From JAQAZP01 sp965531145 (GTDB lineage Bacteria; Acidobacteriota; JAQAZP01): a DNA stretch of 42,261 bases. Shown one piece after another: positions 17,639 to 26,757 of this stretch. Numbering within the stretch: position 1 is the stretch's first letter; the number at the start of each line of letters is the position of its first letter. The translations under genes were made by a program, and so were the position numbers. The notes under the pieces were generated by a model. The model saw only the letters and a list, made by a program, of their open reading frames with translations. It had not been told where the DNA came from and ran no database searches. The stretch is taken from the NCBI GenBank assembly GCA_965531145.1, contig CBESOE010000024.1, positions 1-42,261 on the forward strand. Reading direction: 5' to 3'.

Positions 17639-19138
17639 TCAGAGGCGGGAGAGGGACCGGCGGTCCGGCTTGCCGTTGCCGGTGCGGGGCAGCTCGTTGA
17701 TAAACTCGAAGATCCGCGGCACCTTGTACGATGCCAGGTGCTGGCGGCAGAACTGCTTCAGCTCGGTCACCGAGGTCTTCGAGGAGACCACCACATGGGC
17801 CATGGGGATGACCCCCCGGGCCCGGCTGCGGGCCGCGGCCACCACCACGTCCACCACCCGGGGGTGCTGCCGCAGCACCTGTTCAATCTCCGCCGGATAG
17901 ACCTTGAGGCCGGCCACCTTCATCATCTCGTCCCGCCGGGCGGCAAAGTGGATGCCGCCCAGGGAATCCCGGCGCACCATGTCCCGGGTGAGATAGTCGC
18001 CGTCCCGCAGCACGGCCGAGGTCTCCACTTCATTGCTGAGATACGAGCGGAACACGGAATTGCTGCGGATCGCCATCTCTCCCACCTCGCCGTCGGGCAC
18101 CTCACGGCCCGACCCGTCCACCACCCGCACCTCCACCCCCTGGCAGGGCAGTCCCATCCCCTCCTCCCGGCGTTCCAGCGCCTGGAGGTTGCAGAGGCAG
18201 ACCCCGGCGGTTTCGGTGCTGCCCCAGACCGGCACGATCCGTTTCCCCGCCTGGCGGTTGAAACGGTCGATCAAGTCCCAGGGGGTCACCATGCCTCCCG
18301 ATTCCAGCAGCCGCAGGCTGGTGATATCGAAGCGGCTGGAGCGCAGGGTGGTGAGCAGGACCTCGTAGATCGGCGGCAGCCCCATGATGCAGGTGACCCG
18401 CCACTTCTCGATGGCCGAGGCGATGGCCTTGGGATTGATCGAGTCCAGCAGCACCGCGGTTCCCCCCAGGGTCACCGAACGGGCAAAAATCTCGTGTGGG
18501 TGGGAGGAGATGGCGAACAGCGGCAGGTGGATGTCTTCGGGGCCGATACCCAGGCTGTTCACCACCGATTCGGTGTTGGCGGTGATGGCCCGGTGGGTGG
18601 TGAGCGCCCCTTTTGGCGTCCCGGTGCTGCCCGAGGTGAAATCGATATAGGCCGTGTCCTCGGGCGTGGGACCGGGGAACGAGCCGCCACCGGCAGGGGA
18701 GGTGAGCAGGGCCTCCAGCGAACCAAAGCCGGCGGCCGCCCCCGACCCGCCGCCGCTGACCAGGATCCTGTCCGGAGGTGGCATATGCTGCCGCAGCCGT
18801 TCCAGCTGGGGGATGCACTCCTCGTGGGCCAGCAGCAGCCGCAGATCCAGCCGGTCGAGGATCGCCACCTGCCGGCTGTCCTCCAGACGGACGTTCAGCG
18901 GCACCGCCACGGCCCCGGCGCGCATGATGCCAAAAAAAGCCACCATGGCCTCGGGCCTCTTGCGCAGCATCAGGCCCACCCGGTGGCCCGGTTCCACACC
19001 GGCGTTGCGCAGCCCATGGGCCGTGCGTTCGGCCAGCTCGTTCAGTTCGGCAAAGGTCAAATTGCCGCTGTCGGCAAGAAAGGCGTTGCGGTCCGCCCGT
19101 TCACGGGCGTGCCGCCTGAGGTGCTGGTCCAGGCTCAT
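17639..19138 (-). CDS. AMP-dependent acyl/aryl acid-CoA ligase (ANL superfamily)
   Basis: ATG 19138 (MSLDQHLRRHARERADR) has AAGGA 6 bases upstream and overlaps the previous stop (ATGA, 19135-19138). The 499-residue protein has the full ANL set: P-loop TSGSTGTPKG (168-177), GSTETAG, the hinge region (DGDYLTRDMVRRD followed by GGIHFAARRDEMMKVAG) and the C-terminal catalytic Lys in TGNGKPDR (K490). It activates a carboxylic acid as acyl-AMP and passes it to CoA or a carrier protein. The substrate is not clear. Its coupling to an acyltransferase-family gene suggests the pair loads and transfers an acyl group in envelope lipid assembly. Confidence 0.9.
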   Translation of the reverse strand: MSLDQHLRRHARERADRNAFLADSGNLTFAELNELAERTAHGLRNAGVEPGHRVGLMLRKRPEAMVAFFGIMRAGAVAVPLNVRLEDSRQVAILDRLDLRLLLAHEECIPQLERLRQHMPPPDRILVSGGGSGAAAGFGSLEALLTSPAGGGSFPGPTPEDTAYIDFTSGSTGTPKGALTTHRAITANTESVVNSLGIGPEDIHLPLFAISSHPHEIFARSVTLGGTAVLLDSINPKAIASAIEKWRVTCIMGLPPIYEVLLTTLRSSRFDITSLRLLESGGMVTPWDLIDRFNRQAGKRIVPVWGSTETAGVCLCNLQALERREEGMGLPCQGVEVRVVDGSGREVPDGEVGEMAIRSNSVFRSYLSNEVETSAVLRDGDYLTRDMVRRDSLGGIHFAARRDEMMKVAGLKVYPAEIEQVLRQHPRVVDVVVAAARSRARGVIPMAHVVVSSKTSVTELKQFCRQHLASYKVPRIFEFINELPRTGNGKPDRRSLSRL

Positions 19139-20076
19139 GTCCGGTCCTTGTGGATTCCGCCAATCTGGGGGTCGGTTTCGAGATGCCTGATTATATACCA
19201 CATCCAGTTGAGCTGCCCGGGATCGTCCTGGATCAGCGGCCGGAACCGGCCCACCAGGTCGCTGGTCACCCGATGGATGGCCTGGTCGCCGGTGGCCCCG
19301 GCATCAATGGGAACCGGCGGGTCCACCCGGACCAGGCAACTGCCGTCCGGTCGTCTGAGGCAGACGGTGGTGAGCAGCGGGGCACCGGTGCGCAGGGCCA
19401 GCCGGGCCGGCGCCGAGGAGAAGAGGACGTCGCGGCCCAGCAGGTCGACCCAGGTCCCGCGCCGGCCGCCAAAACCGCTGAGGGCCATGAACACCGCTTC
19501 ACCGGCGTCGAGGCTGCGGAACATCCAGCGGTGGGAATGGCCGGTCTCCAAGGGGTGGAAGGCGCCGGCCGCCTTGAGCCGCGCCCGGCGGGCCGCCCAG
19601 CCGTAGTCGGCAAAGTTGGCCGAGAGAGCCCGGATGGGAAAACCCTTCAGCGCCAGCAGAATGTGCAGCAGACGCTCGTCTCCCAGGTGCATGGTGGTCA
19701 GCAGCGCCCCCTTGCCTCCATCCAGGGCCTGCTGCAGGTGCTCCAGCCCCTGGAACTCCACCCACCCCTCCATGGCTTCCGGAGTGAGGCCGGGTGAGAG
19801 GAACAGTTCGAGGAAGGACGCCTGGTGGTTGACCCAGAAGTCGAGGAGGATCTTCTCCCGCCCCCCTGGTGGGAGACCCGGCAGGGCCCGGTCAATGGTG
19901 TCGAGGTAGAGGGAGCGGTTCCGCCCGGGGCCAACGTAGCCGATCCGGCTGCGCACCGCACCGAACAACCGGGCCAGGCCCATCACTCGCCGCCGGTCGG
20001 ACCCGGTCACGCGGAGCAGTCCGCTCACCAGCAGGTAGAGACTGTTCCTCGCCGTCCTGAACACCAGGGACTTCAT
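19135..20076 (-). CDS. LpxL/HtrB-like acyltransferase, coupled to the AMP ligase
   Basis: The ATG at 20076 (MKSLVFRTARNSLYLLVSG) is taken as start; GTG 20082 is 2 codons upstream. It has 313 residues. The fold features of the LpxL family are present: an N-terminal hydrophobic stretch, a TTMHLGDERLL segment around the expected catalytic His, a middle GFGGRRGTWVDLLGRDVLFSSAPARLA-type pocket and a terminal NWMWYIIRHLE. The acidic residues after the His are at +3 and +4 (HLGDE) rather than +5, so the canonical HX4(D/E) motif is shifted. It may therefore be an altered or differently specialised acyltransferase. It shares an ATGA overlap with the ligase, indicating a functional pair. Confidence 0.82.
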   Translation of the reverse strand: MKSLVFRTARNSLYLLVSGLLRVTGSDRRRVMGLARLFGAVRSRIGYVGPGRNRSLYLDTIDRALPGLPPGGREKILLDFWVNHQASFLELFLSPGLTPEAMEGWVEFQGLEHLQQALDGGKGALLTTMHLGDERLLHILLALKGFPIRALSANFADYGWAARRARLKAAGAFHPLETGHSHRWMFRSLDAGEAVFMALSGFGGRRGTWVDLLGRDVLFSSAPARLALRTGAPLLTTVCLRRPDGSCLVRVDPPVPIDAGATGDQAIHRVTSDLVGRFRPLIQDDPGQLNWMWYIIRHLETDPQIGGIHKDRT

Positions 20077-20195
20077 GTTCACCGCGTAAACACCATGGGC
20101 TCTTAATGATGCAAGATCTGATAAATCAGTTAGATATCAGGAAAGAGGAATCCTGCCACAGGGACTCGGGGCAAGTCAAGGCAGGCGGTCAGCGG

Positions 20196-22889
20196 CTACT
20201 CCAGCATTGAGGTGGTGAAGTAGTCGATGGCCACGGTCCGTTTGTCCTTCATGGTCTGGTAGTGCGGCGGAAAGAGGATTTCCAGCCGGTGCTCCCCGGC
20301 GGGGATGCGGAAGGGGAAGGCCACCTTGTAGATCTGCCACTCTTCGGAGATGAAGCGAATCCGCTCCTGCTGTTCGCCATTGAGCGAGAGGAGCACCGAG
20401 GGGAAGCCGCCCTGGTCCTTGTCGGCCCGGGCCATCACCTCGAAATGGTAGAAGCCGGTGGCCGGGAATTTGACCATGGTGATCACGCCGGATCGGTCAT
20501 CACCGAGGATGGTGAAACCGTCCTCGCGGCCCCACGTGGGCTTATCGGTGGCCACTCCAGACATCAGCAGCATGGTTTCGGCTTCCAATCGCTTGCCGGT
20601 GATGTGGTCCGATTCGATGAGCTCGAACTCGCTCTTGCGGAACTTCATTTTCAGCCGGTTGGGCAGTTCCATTTTCAATTCGTAGTCGTTCTCGGCGATC
20701 ACCTTACCCGAGAACTCCCGGCCGTCATCCGTCCGCAGGGAGGCCCAGTAGGGGAACTTGTGGTCGGCGCCGTGCTCCCGCATCGATTCCCAGAAGTCGA
20801 TCCGTTCCTCGGCGTGGTCGCGGATGAACTGGGTGTTGCCGTAGGTGGCGAGACAGCTCTGCCAGTCACGGATACGGGCGTCGGGATCGCCGTTTCCATG
20901 CCGGTCGCGGGCGATGACCTTGTTCAGTGCATCCTCTTTCCCCACGATGGCCTTCCAGTGGCTGATCCTGCGACGCGCTTCGGACGACTGGCTCCCGTCG
21001 GGGAACCCTTCCAGGTAGGCCTGCCAGTTCTCCAGCGCCGCACGCGGGTTCTCCTCGCCCCGGCCTTCCGCGGTGATGGCCCGGTCGAGCATCTCCTCCT
21101 CGGGGATGATACTCCCTTCGCCGCTGGACGTTTCCATTCCGGCGTCGGCATCGCTGGTGCCGAGCAGGCCTTCCTCTTCAGCGAGGCGGGCCACCTCGGC
21201 CTGGATCTGTTCGCCGTGGGTTTCAAACAGGTAGATGGCCGACTGCTTGAGGGCGTAGCCGATGATGCTGCTGCTGCCGGCGAAAAAGAGGAAGAGAATA
21301 AAGACGATGATCACGATTTTGGGCAGTTTCGGAAAACGGCTCACGGTCTGCTGCAGGTAGCCGATGGCCTTGGCCACAGCCACCAGCCCGGTGATCAGGG
21401 CCAGGGAGTAGACACCGGTGGCGATGATGAACTTGTCGGCCACGGCCATGGCGATGCCGCCGGTGAGCAGCAGCAGCGTGAGCATCAGCGGGATGGTCAG
21501 CCCCCGGGGCAGGCTGGACAGATCAAAACCGCGGCCCTTTTTCTGTGCCGCCGGTCGTGCTTTCTTCTCGCTCTCCGCCGCCAGGACCCGCTCGTCCTCG
21601 GGTTTTTCCTCGGCACTATCGGCTGCCGCATCGGTGACGGCGGGTGTAATCGGGATCTCCGGGATCACCGGTTCGGCCGGTGGCGGTTCGTTCCTGGTCA
21701 CCGCCATCTCTTCGGTGTCCGGGCTGGGGTGGGCTGCCGTTTCCGGGCTCCCCCCGCTGCTGACATCCTCTCCGCAGATCAGACAGGTGCCGTCGGAACC
21801 CTTGGGGCCCCCGCAGCCGGTGCAGACATCAGCACTGTCTCTTTCCGGTTCCGCGTTGAGCGGGGCCAGTGAATCGAAGGGTGAGGCTTCACTGTTTTGC
21901 GCCGGTTCAGGAGTTTCCGGCGGAGTTTCCATGGGAATCCCGTCCGGTTGTTCCGGGAGCACCTGTTCGGGCTCCGCGGTGGGGATATCCGGCATCATTT
22001 CCTGGGGGAGATCCACCAGGTCCGGTTCCGCCTGGGCGGCCGGCTGTTGGGATGGATCGGGCGGCGGGCAGATCAGGCAGGTGCCGTCCTGCTCCATCGG
22101 CCCGCAGCAGTTGGGGCAGACGCCCAGGTTTTCAGGGGAAAGCAGCGCTGAGAGATCGTTCTCGATGGAAGCGGACTCGTCCAGCGCGGTTGTGTCGGGC
22201 TGAAGCGGATCCGCTGCTGGTGCGGTGGGCCCCACTTCAATACCCGCGGCCGCCGGATCCTCTTCCGTTTGGGACTGAAGCGGATCCTGAAACCCCAGGT
22301 CGTGTTCCACCGGCGGTTTCGCCGGCAGATTGATGGACAGCGGCCCGGGATCGTTGATTTCCGGAACCTCGATGGCGGGTATTTCAACTGTGGGCACTTC
22401 CGGTGCGGCGACCGCTGCGGGCTCGTCCGGTCCCACCTCCCGGGGTTTGCAGATGACACAGACACCACCGGCCTGCAGGTCGCGCCCGCAAAACGGGCAG
22501 TTCTGGTCCAGCACCTCGGGCGGCGGCGGTTTGGGCGCCGGCGTTGCCGCCTGAACCGGTTCCGGAATGGCTGCCGGTGCGGGTGGTTCCGCCGCCGGTG
22601 GGCTGGCCGCCGGTGCGGCCGGAGCGGCCGTCCCGTTCGAACCGTTCGGCTGAACTTCGGCCACGGCTCCCATACTGCGCAGCATGGTGGCACAGGACTC
22701 GGCCTGCTGCAGGCTCATGTTTCGCTTGAACACACGGGGCGTCTGGCGGACACTGGCCCGCATCCGCTCAAATGGCGTATCGAATTTTTCAGCCAGCTTC
22801 CGGGCCACTGCTTCGATGGCGGCATCGCTGCCGTCACCGGCCGCCACGAAAAGAACCAGATGCTGTTCCGCTTCCTGCGTGGTGCTCAT
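20196..22889 (-). CDS. Large membrane protein with three zinc ribbons and a C-terminal beta-rich binding domain
   Basis: ATG 22889 has AAGGG upstream and gives 897 residues. Residues 1-80 are a small alpha/beta domain (LVLFVAAGDGSDAAIEAVARK). Long Pro/Glu/Ala-rich linkers then separate three similar zinc ribbons: CPFC...CVIC (131-147), CPNC...CLIC (258-274) and CTGC...CLIC (356-372). Three membrane segments follow (about 466-484, 488-508, 523-546). The rest has helices with ENWQAYLEGFPDG-like repeats, and ends in a beta-sandwich-like domain (GFYHFEVMARADKDQGG, AGEHRLEILF) resembling carbohydrate-binding modules. The ribbons would be on the other side of the membrane from the C-terminal domain. 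No enzyme motif is seen. It may be a sensor or scaffold; function unknown. Confidence 0.82.
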   Translation of the reverse strand: MSTTQEAEQHLVLFVAAGDGSDAAIEAVARKLAEKFDTPFERMRASVRQTPRVFKRNMSLQQAESCATMLRSMGAVAEVQPNGSNGTAAPAAPAASPPAAEPPAPAAIPEPVQAATPAPKPPPPEVLDQNCPFCGRDLQAGGVCVICKPREVGPDEPAAVAAPEVPTVEIPAIEVPEINDPGPLSINLPAKPPVEHDLGFQDPLQSQTEEDPAAAGIEVGPTAPAADPLQPDTTALDESASIENDLSALLSPENLGVCPNCCGPMEQDGTCLICPPPDPSQQPAAQAEPDLVDLPQEMMPDIPTAEPEQVLPEQPDGIPMETPPETPEPAQNSEASPFDSLAPLNAEPERDSADVCTGCGGPKGSDGTCLICGEDVSSGGSPETAAHPSPDTEEMAVTRNEPPPAEPVIPEIPITPAVTDAAADSAEEKPEDERVLAAESEKKARPAAQKKGRGFDLSSLPRGLTIPLMLTLLLLTGGIAMAVADKFIIATGVYSLALITGLVAVAKAIGYLQQTVSRFPKLPKIVIIVFILFLFFAGSSSIIGYALKQSAIYLFETHGEQIQAEVARLAEEEGLLGTSDADAGMETSSGEGSIIPEEEMLDRAITAEGRGEENPRAALENWQAYLEGFPDGSQSSEARRRISHWKAIVGKEDALNKVIARDRHGNGDPDARIRDWQSCLATYGNTQFIRDHAEERIDFWESMREHGADHKFPYWASLRTDDGREFSGKVIAENDYELKMELPNRLKMKFRKSEFELIESDHITGKRLEAETMLLMSGVATDKPTWGREDGFTILGDDRSGVITMVKFPATGFYHFEVMARADKDQGGFPSVLLSLNGEQQERIRFISEEWQIYKVAFPFRIPAGEHRLEILFPPHYQTMKDKRTVAIDYFTTSMLE

Positions 22890-23039
22890 CGCATCCCTTT
22901 TCCGGCCGGACGGATTCTTCCGGGCGGAGCCCTTAGGGGCCGATTACTGAAACGTCTCTTAGTGAATCGCCCGATCGGGCGTCGGGCTTGAGGGAAATAT
23001 TAACGATGGGGGGGGGTGTCAGCTGTCCGCCGAGGGTAA

Positions 23040-25034
23040 TCAGGACGGGTCGGATGCGGAAAATTTCTGTATAGCGGATTCCAGATCGGCGCCGGCCCGT
23101 TCCCAACGCTGGTAGAGGCGAGCCAGTTTATCCCCGATCCCGGTGAGCCGGCCTTTCAGTTCCTTCATCCGGCTGCCATCGGCAAAGACGGAAGGATCGG
23201 CCATCTGGGCCTCGAGTTCACCCCGTTCCTTTTCCAGGGTCTCGATGTCGGCCTCGCAGGCTTCCACCACCCGGTGCTGGTCGGCGGTGGCCCGGTACTG
23301 CCGGTTACGTCGCTCGGCATCCGAGCGGCGCCGGGCCTTGCGCTGGACCTCACCCCCGACCTTCGGGGCGGCCTTCGGTTCCGGCACTTCCTCCACGGGG
23401 GGCGGAGCGGTTCCGGCGTCGCCGCGGCCGCTCTTCTCCATGAAGTAGTCATAGTTCCCGGGGTAGTGGGTCAGCCGGCCGTGCTCCACGTGGACCACCC
23501 TGGTGGCCACGTTATTGATGAACCAGCGGTCGTGGGAGATGAAGCAGAGGGTTCCCCGGTGCTCCCGCAGGGCCTGTTCCAGCACGTCCCGGGAAGCCAT
23601 GTCGAGGTGGTTGGTGGGCTCGTCCATCAGGATCAGGCTGGCCGGTTTGAGCAGCATGCGGGAGAGGGCCAGCCGGCTCTTCTCGCCGCCGCTGAGCACG
23701 GCCACCTTCACGTCCACATCGGTGCCGCTGAAGCGGAAGGCCCCGAGAATGTCGCGGACCATGGGGGCGGTGGTGATGTCGGCGCTGCTCAGCAGTTCCT
23801 CCAGCACCGTCCGTTTGGGGTCCAGGGCTTCCAGCTGGTGCTGGGCGTAGTAGTAGATGTCCACGTTGTGCCCCGGTTCGCGGGATCCCGCCTCGAAGGG
23901 CAGCACCCCGGCCAGGATCTTGAGCAGGGTCGATTTTCCGGCGCCGTTGTCCCCCACCAGGGCGATCTTCTCCCCCCGGTTGATCAGCAGCTCGAGGTCA
24001 CGGTAGATGGTCATTTCCCCATATTGCTTGGTCAGGCCCTGGAGCCGCATCACGTCCTGCCCGCTCCGTCCGGGCTGGGGGAAGGTGAAGCGGACTTTTT
24101 TCTCCTCCCCCCCCACCTCGATCCGCTCGATCTTGTCCAGCATCTTCATCCGGCTCTGGGCCTGGCGCGCCCGGTCCTTGCGCACCCGGTTGCGGGCGAC
24201 AAAATCCTCGATCTGCTTGATCTTCTGGTCCTGGCGCTTCTTCGAGGCCAGCAGGATCTCCCGGCGCTGGGCGCGCTCCTCGAGGTAGAAGTCGTAGTTG
24301 CCGGCATAGGTTGCGAGTTTGCTCCGGGCCAGCTCGATGGTCCGGGTGGTGAGCCGGTTGAGCAGCCAGCGGTCGTGGGAAATCAGGATGTAGGTCCCGT
24401 GGTAGTCCAGCAGGTGTTCCTCGAGCCAGATGGTGGAGGAGAGGTCGAGGTGGTTGGTGGGCTCGTCCAGCAGGAGCAGGTCGGGCCGGTCAAAGAGGAT
24501 GCGGGCCAGGGCCAGGCGCATCCGCCAACCGCCGCTGAGAGTGCTCAGCGGGCGACGGTGGTCCTCTTCGGTGAACCCCAGGCCGGAGAGAATCGATTTG
24601 GCCTCGGCTTCGTAGCTGAAACCGCCCTCGCTCTCGAACCGTTCCTGAAGCTCCCCGTAGCGCTGCTGCAGCCGCGCCAGTTCGTCCTGGTCCGCCCCCG
24701 GGCCGCCGCCGGCCATCTGCTCCTCCAGCCGGCGCATCTCCTCTTCCATGGCCGGCAGCTCGGCCCGGACCTCGAGGATGTTCTCCAGGACAGTCCCACC
24801 CTCCATCGGTTCAATTTCCTGGGGCAGCAGACCCACGCGAACCCGACGGCCCTCCCGGGCCACTTCACCGCTGTCCGGGGACTCCTGGCCGGTCATCAGG
24901 CGAAAGAGGGTGGTCTTGCCCACGCCGTTGGCGCCCACCAGGCCGATCTGCTCCCCGTGGCCCACGAAGAGGCTCACGTCGCTGAGGACGACGTTTTCGC
25001 CGTAATTTTTACTCAGCCCGCTGGCTCGGAGCAT
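23040..25034 (-). CDS. ABC-F family ATPase (Uup/EttA-like)
   Basis: ATG 25034 (MLRASGLSKNYGENVVL) has GAGGA 8 bases upstream. The 664-residue soluble protein has two ABC cassettes and no membrane segments. The first has Walker A GANGVGKTT (34-42), signature LSGGWRMRLA and LLLLDEPTNHLD; the second has GDNGAGKST, LSGGEKSRLA and LILMDEPTNHLD. A charged linker (RNRVRKDRARQAQSRMKML) joins the two. The C-terminus is a coiled coil of about 90 residues as in Uup. ABC-F proteins act on the ribosome during translation, and some protect against antibiotics. Which subgroup this belongs to cannot be settled by eye. Confidence 0.93.
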   Translation of the reverse strand: MLRASGLSKNYGENVVLSDVSLFVGHGEQIGLVGANGVGKTTLFRLMTGQESPDSGEVAREGRRVRVGLLPQEIEPMEGGTVLENILEVRAELPAMEEEMRRLEEQMAGGGPGADQDELARLQQRYGELQERFESEGGFSYEAEAKSILSGLGFTEEDHRRPLSTLSGGWRMRLALARILFDRPDLLLLDEPTNHLDLSSTIWLEEHLLDYHGTYILISHDRWLLNRLTTRTIELARSKLATYAGNYDFYLEERAQRREILLASKKRQDQKIKQIEDFVARNRVRKDRARQAQSRMKMLDKIERIEVGGEEKKVRFTFPQPGRSGQDVMRLQGLTKQYGEMTIYRDLELLINRGEKIALVGDNGAGKSTLLKILAGVLPFEAGSREPGHNVDIYYYAQHQLEALDPKRTVLEELLSSADITTAPMVRDILGAFRFSGTDVDVKVAVLSGGEKSRLALSRMLLKPASLILMDEPTNHLDMASRDVLEQALREHRGTLCFISHDRWFINNVATRVVHVEHGRLTHYPGNYDYFMEKSGRGDAGTAPPPVEEVPEPKAAPKVGGEVQRKARRRSDAERRNRQYRATADQHRVVEACEADIETLEKERGELEAQMADPSVFADGSRMKELKGRLTGIGDKLARLYQRWERAGADLESAIQKFSASDPS

Positions 25035-25122
25035 GGGACGGTCCTCGTCGGTCAGGTGGTGTGCCTGGCCGCGGCCGCAGCCAGGAACGAGGAAGACGGG
25101 TGGTGAGAAGCGGCCGGGACAG

Positions 25123-25467
25123 TCAGACCTTCAGCTCATAGAGAAAACGTTTGCAGTTCTCGCAGTTGCGAAGGCTCTCGTGATCGGTGGAGCCGCTGGT
25201 GGGCTGGCGGATGAAGCAGCCCAGACAGATGTTGTCGGTGATCGGCACCACGGGTCTCTTGTATTTCCTGCACAGCTTGTTGTAGAGCGAGAGGGTGTCG
25301 GCGTCGATCTCCTGCGCCACCTGTTCCCGCTTCGCCTTGAGCTTGTCCAGGCCGTCCATCATGAAACCGAGCTTTTTCTCGAATTCGGCCGCGCGCTGGT
25401 TCTCCGTGTCGTGAATCAGCTGGTCAAGGTTGTGGAGGTTCATCAACCTCTGCACATCTTCCCTCAT
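25123..25467 (-). CDS. Small C4 zinc-ribbon protein with N-terminal coiled coil
   Basis: ATG 25467 starts 2 bases after the stop of the PtsN-type gene, so the two are coupled. The 114-residue protein begins with a helical hairpin (MREDVQRLMNLHNLDQLIHD). It ends with a four-Cys zinc ribbon, ICLGCF...NCENCKRFLYEL. This matches the C-terminal part of the CT398/YbgI-neighbour zinc-ribbon proteins common in bacteria, but is shorter than the usual 230-250 residues because the coiled coil is reduced. It is thought to bind nucleic acid or a protein partner. The family is moderately supported; the role is unknown. Confidence 0.8.
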   Translation of the reverse strand: MREDVQRLMNLHNLDQLIHDTENQRAAEFEKKLGFMMDGLDKLKAKREQVAQEIDADTLSLYNKLCRKYKRPVVPITDNICLGCFIRQPTSGSTDHESLRNCENCKRFLYELKV

Positions 25468-25468
25468 C

Positions 25469-25927
25469 TCACCCCTCCAGAATCTTGAGAAAGTCTTCGA
25501 AGGAATCGGTATCGATCAGTTTCTTGCGCCGCTTGTTGTCCTTGACCATTTCCACGATCTTGCCCAGCAGGGGCAGGTAGCGGTTCCCCTTGTCCTGGTA
25601 GGGCGCGAGAATCATGAAGACCAGGTGGACCGGTTTCTTGTCCACGGCGTCGAACTTGATGGCCTTGGGAAGCCGGGCGAAGATCACCGTCAGATCGTTG
25701 CAGCCCAGCGAGCGGCTGTGTGGAATGGCCACCTGCTTGCCGATCCCGGTGCTGCCCAGCTTCTCGCGCTCCTGCAGGGTGTTGAGGATCACATTGCCGT
25801 AATCCAGCCCCCGGGCCTTCACCAGGTGGTCCACCATCTGCTCGAGGGTGTCGTTCTTGTCCTTGGCGGCGAGGTTGGGGATGTAGAGGTCTTCGTGGAA
25901 AAAAGAGGCGAGATCCGGGTTATCCAT
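25469..25927 (-). CDS. ptsN: PTS EIIA(Ntr)-type regulatory protein
   Basis: The 152-residue protein matches the length and fold of the nitrogen-regulatory EIIA domain. The phosphorylated His is H70 in QVAIPHSRS, and the family strands follow (HLVFMILAPYQDK, YLPLLGKIVEMVKD). It would accept phosphate from an NPr/HPr-type carrier and signal by protein contact in the cytoplasm. No other PTS gene is visible in the window. It is followed 1 base later by the zinc-ribbon gene and then by the ABC-F gene on the same strand. The start ATG 25927 has only a weak ribosome site. Confidence 0.88.
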   Translation of the reverse strand: MDNPDLASFFHEDLYIPNLAAKDKNDTLEQMVDHLVKARGLDYGNVILNTLQEREKLGSTGIGKQVAIPHSRSLGCNDLTVIFARLPKAIKFDAVDKKPVHLVFMILAPYQDKGNRYLPLLGKIVEMVKDNKRRKKLIDTDSFEDFLKILEG

Positions 25928-26055
25928 TGCACCAAGGCTCCTATTCTAAGTACGTCCGGTCCATGGTTGCCATGGGGGCCGGTCCGTCCATTGCCCGCCT
26001 AAATCTATTATAGAAGCGGGGCGGGGTCAATCGTGAAAGCTGATCCCCGCTCCGG

Positions 26056-26757
26056 TCAGCGGTTCCAGCGGTCCTTGAGATCCCGCCGTTTGCGCACCAG
26101 ATAGACCAGGTTTCCCAGGCCGTCACGCCAGGGCCGGAGCTTGCTCGGACCCACCCGCGCCTTGTGGGTGTAGGGCACCGGGTACTCGCCGGCGGTGAAT
26201 CCCTTGCGGCAAAAGGTCTCGATTTTGATCTCCTCGGAGAGTGCCATCCCGTCACTTTTCAGCTGAATTTCGTCCAGCAGGGCGCGGTGAAAAATCCACA
26301 TCCCCGACTGTGAATCCCCCAGGCCGATGCCGTAAATCAACCGGAAGGAAAGGGTCAGGGCCAGGTTTCCCATGAAGCGCTTGAAGGTGCTCAGGCTCAG
26401 CTCACGGTTTTCCAGGTAGCGCTTGCAGGAGATGAAGTCGAAGGCCCCATCGAAGAAATGGTCCAGGGCCGGCTGGATAATCCGGCAGGGGTAGGTCCCG
26501 TCGCCGTCCAGGGTGACGATAATGCCCTCGGTGACATGCTGGAAACCCGTCTTCAGGGCTCGGCCGTACCCCCGCTGCGGTTCGGGCACCACCGTGGCCC
26601 CCAGGCCGGCGGCCACCTCGGCCGTCCGGTCGGTGGAGCCATTGTCCACCACCACCACCTCGTCCACGAAGGGGGGCACCATCTCGATCACCGCCCCGAC
26701 CCCCGCCTCCTCGTCGAGACAGGGGATGACTAGAGAGATTCGTTCGTCTCGGAACAT
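26056..26757 (-). CDS. Family 2 glycosyltransferase (DPM1-like)
   Basis: ATG 26757 (MFRDERISLVIPCLDEE) starts 28 bases inside the end of the radical SAM gene. The 233-residue protein has the GT2 GT-A fold: the N-terminal strand ISLVIPCLDEE, VVDNGSTDRT and the DXD-type metal site LDGDGTY. The C-terminal part includes GMALSEEIKIETFCRKGF and the tail PSKLRPWRDGLGNLVYLV. This resembles polyprenyl-phosphate glycosyltransferases that load a sugar on a lipid carrier at the inner membrane. There is no clear C-terminal membrane domain. It closes a three-gene operon with the SPASM protein and another GT2. Confidence 0.88.
   Translation of the reverse strand: MFRDERISLVIPCLDEEAGVGAVIEMVPPFVDEVVVVDNGSTDRTAEVAAGLGATVVPEPQRGYGRALKTGFQHVTEGIIVTLDGDGTYPCRIIQPALDHFFDGAFDFISCKRYLENRELSLSTFKRFMGNLALTLSFRLIYGIGLGDSQSGMWIFHRALLDEIQLKSDGMALSEEIKIETFCRKGFTAGEYPVPYTHKARVGPSKLRPWRDGLGNLVYLVRKRRDLKDRWNR

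Noticed and set aside
22968..22981. Perfect 14-bp palindrome CGCCCGATCGGGCG between the zinc-ribbon protein and ABC-F genes
   Set aside because: Such GC palindromes occur by chance in GC-rich DNA; no T-run or operator-like repetition supports a role.
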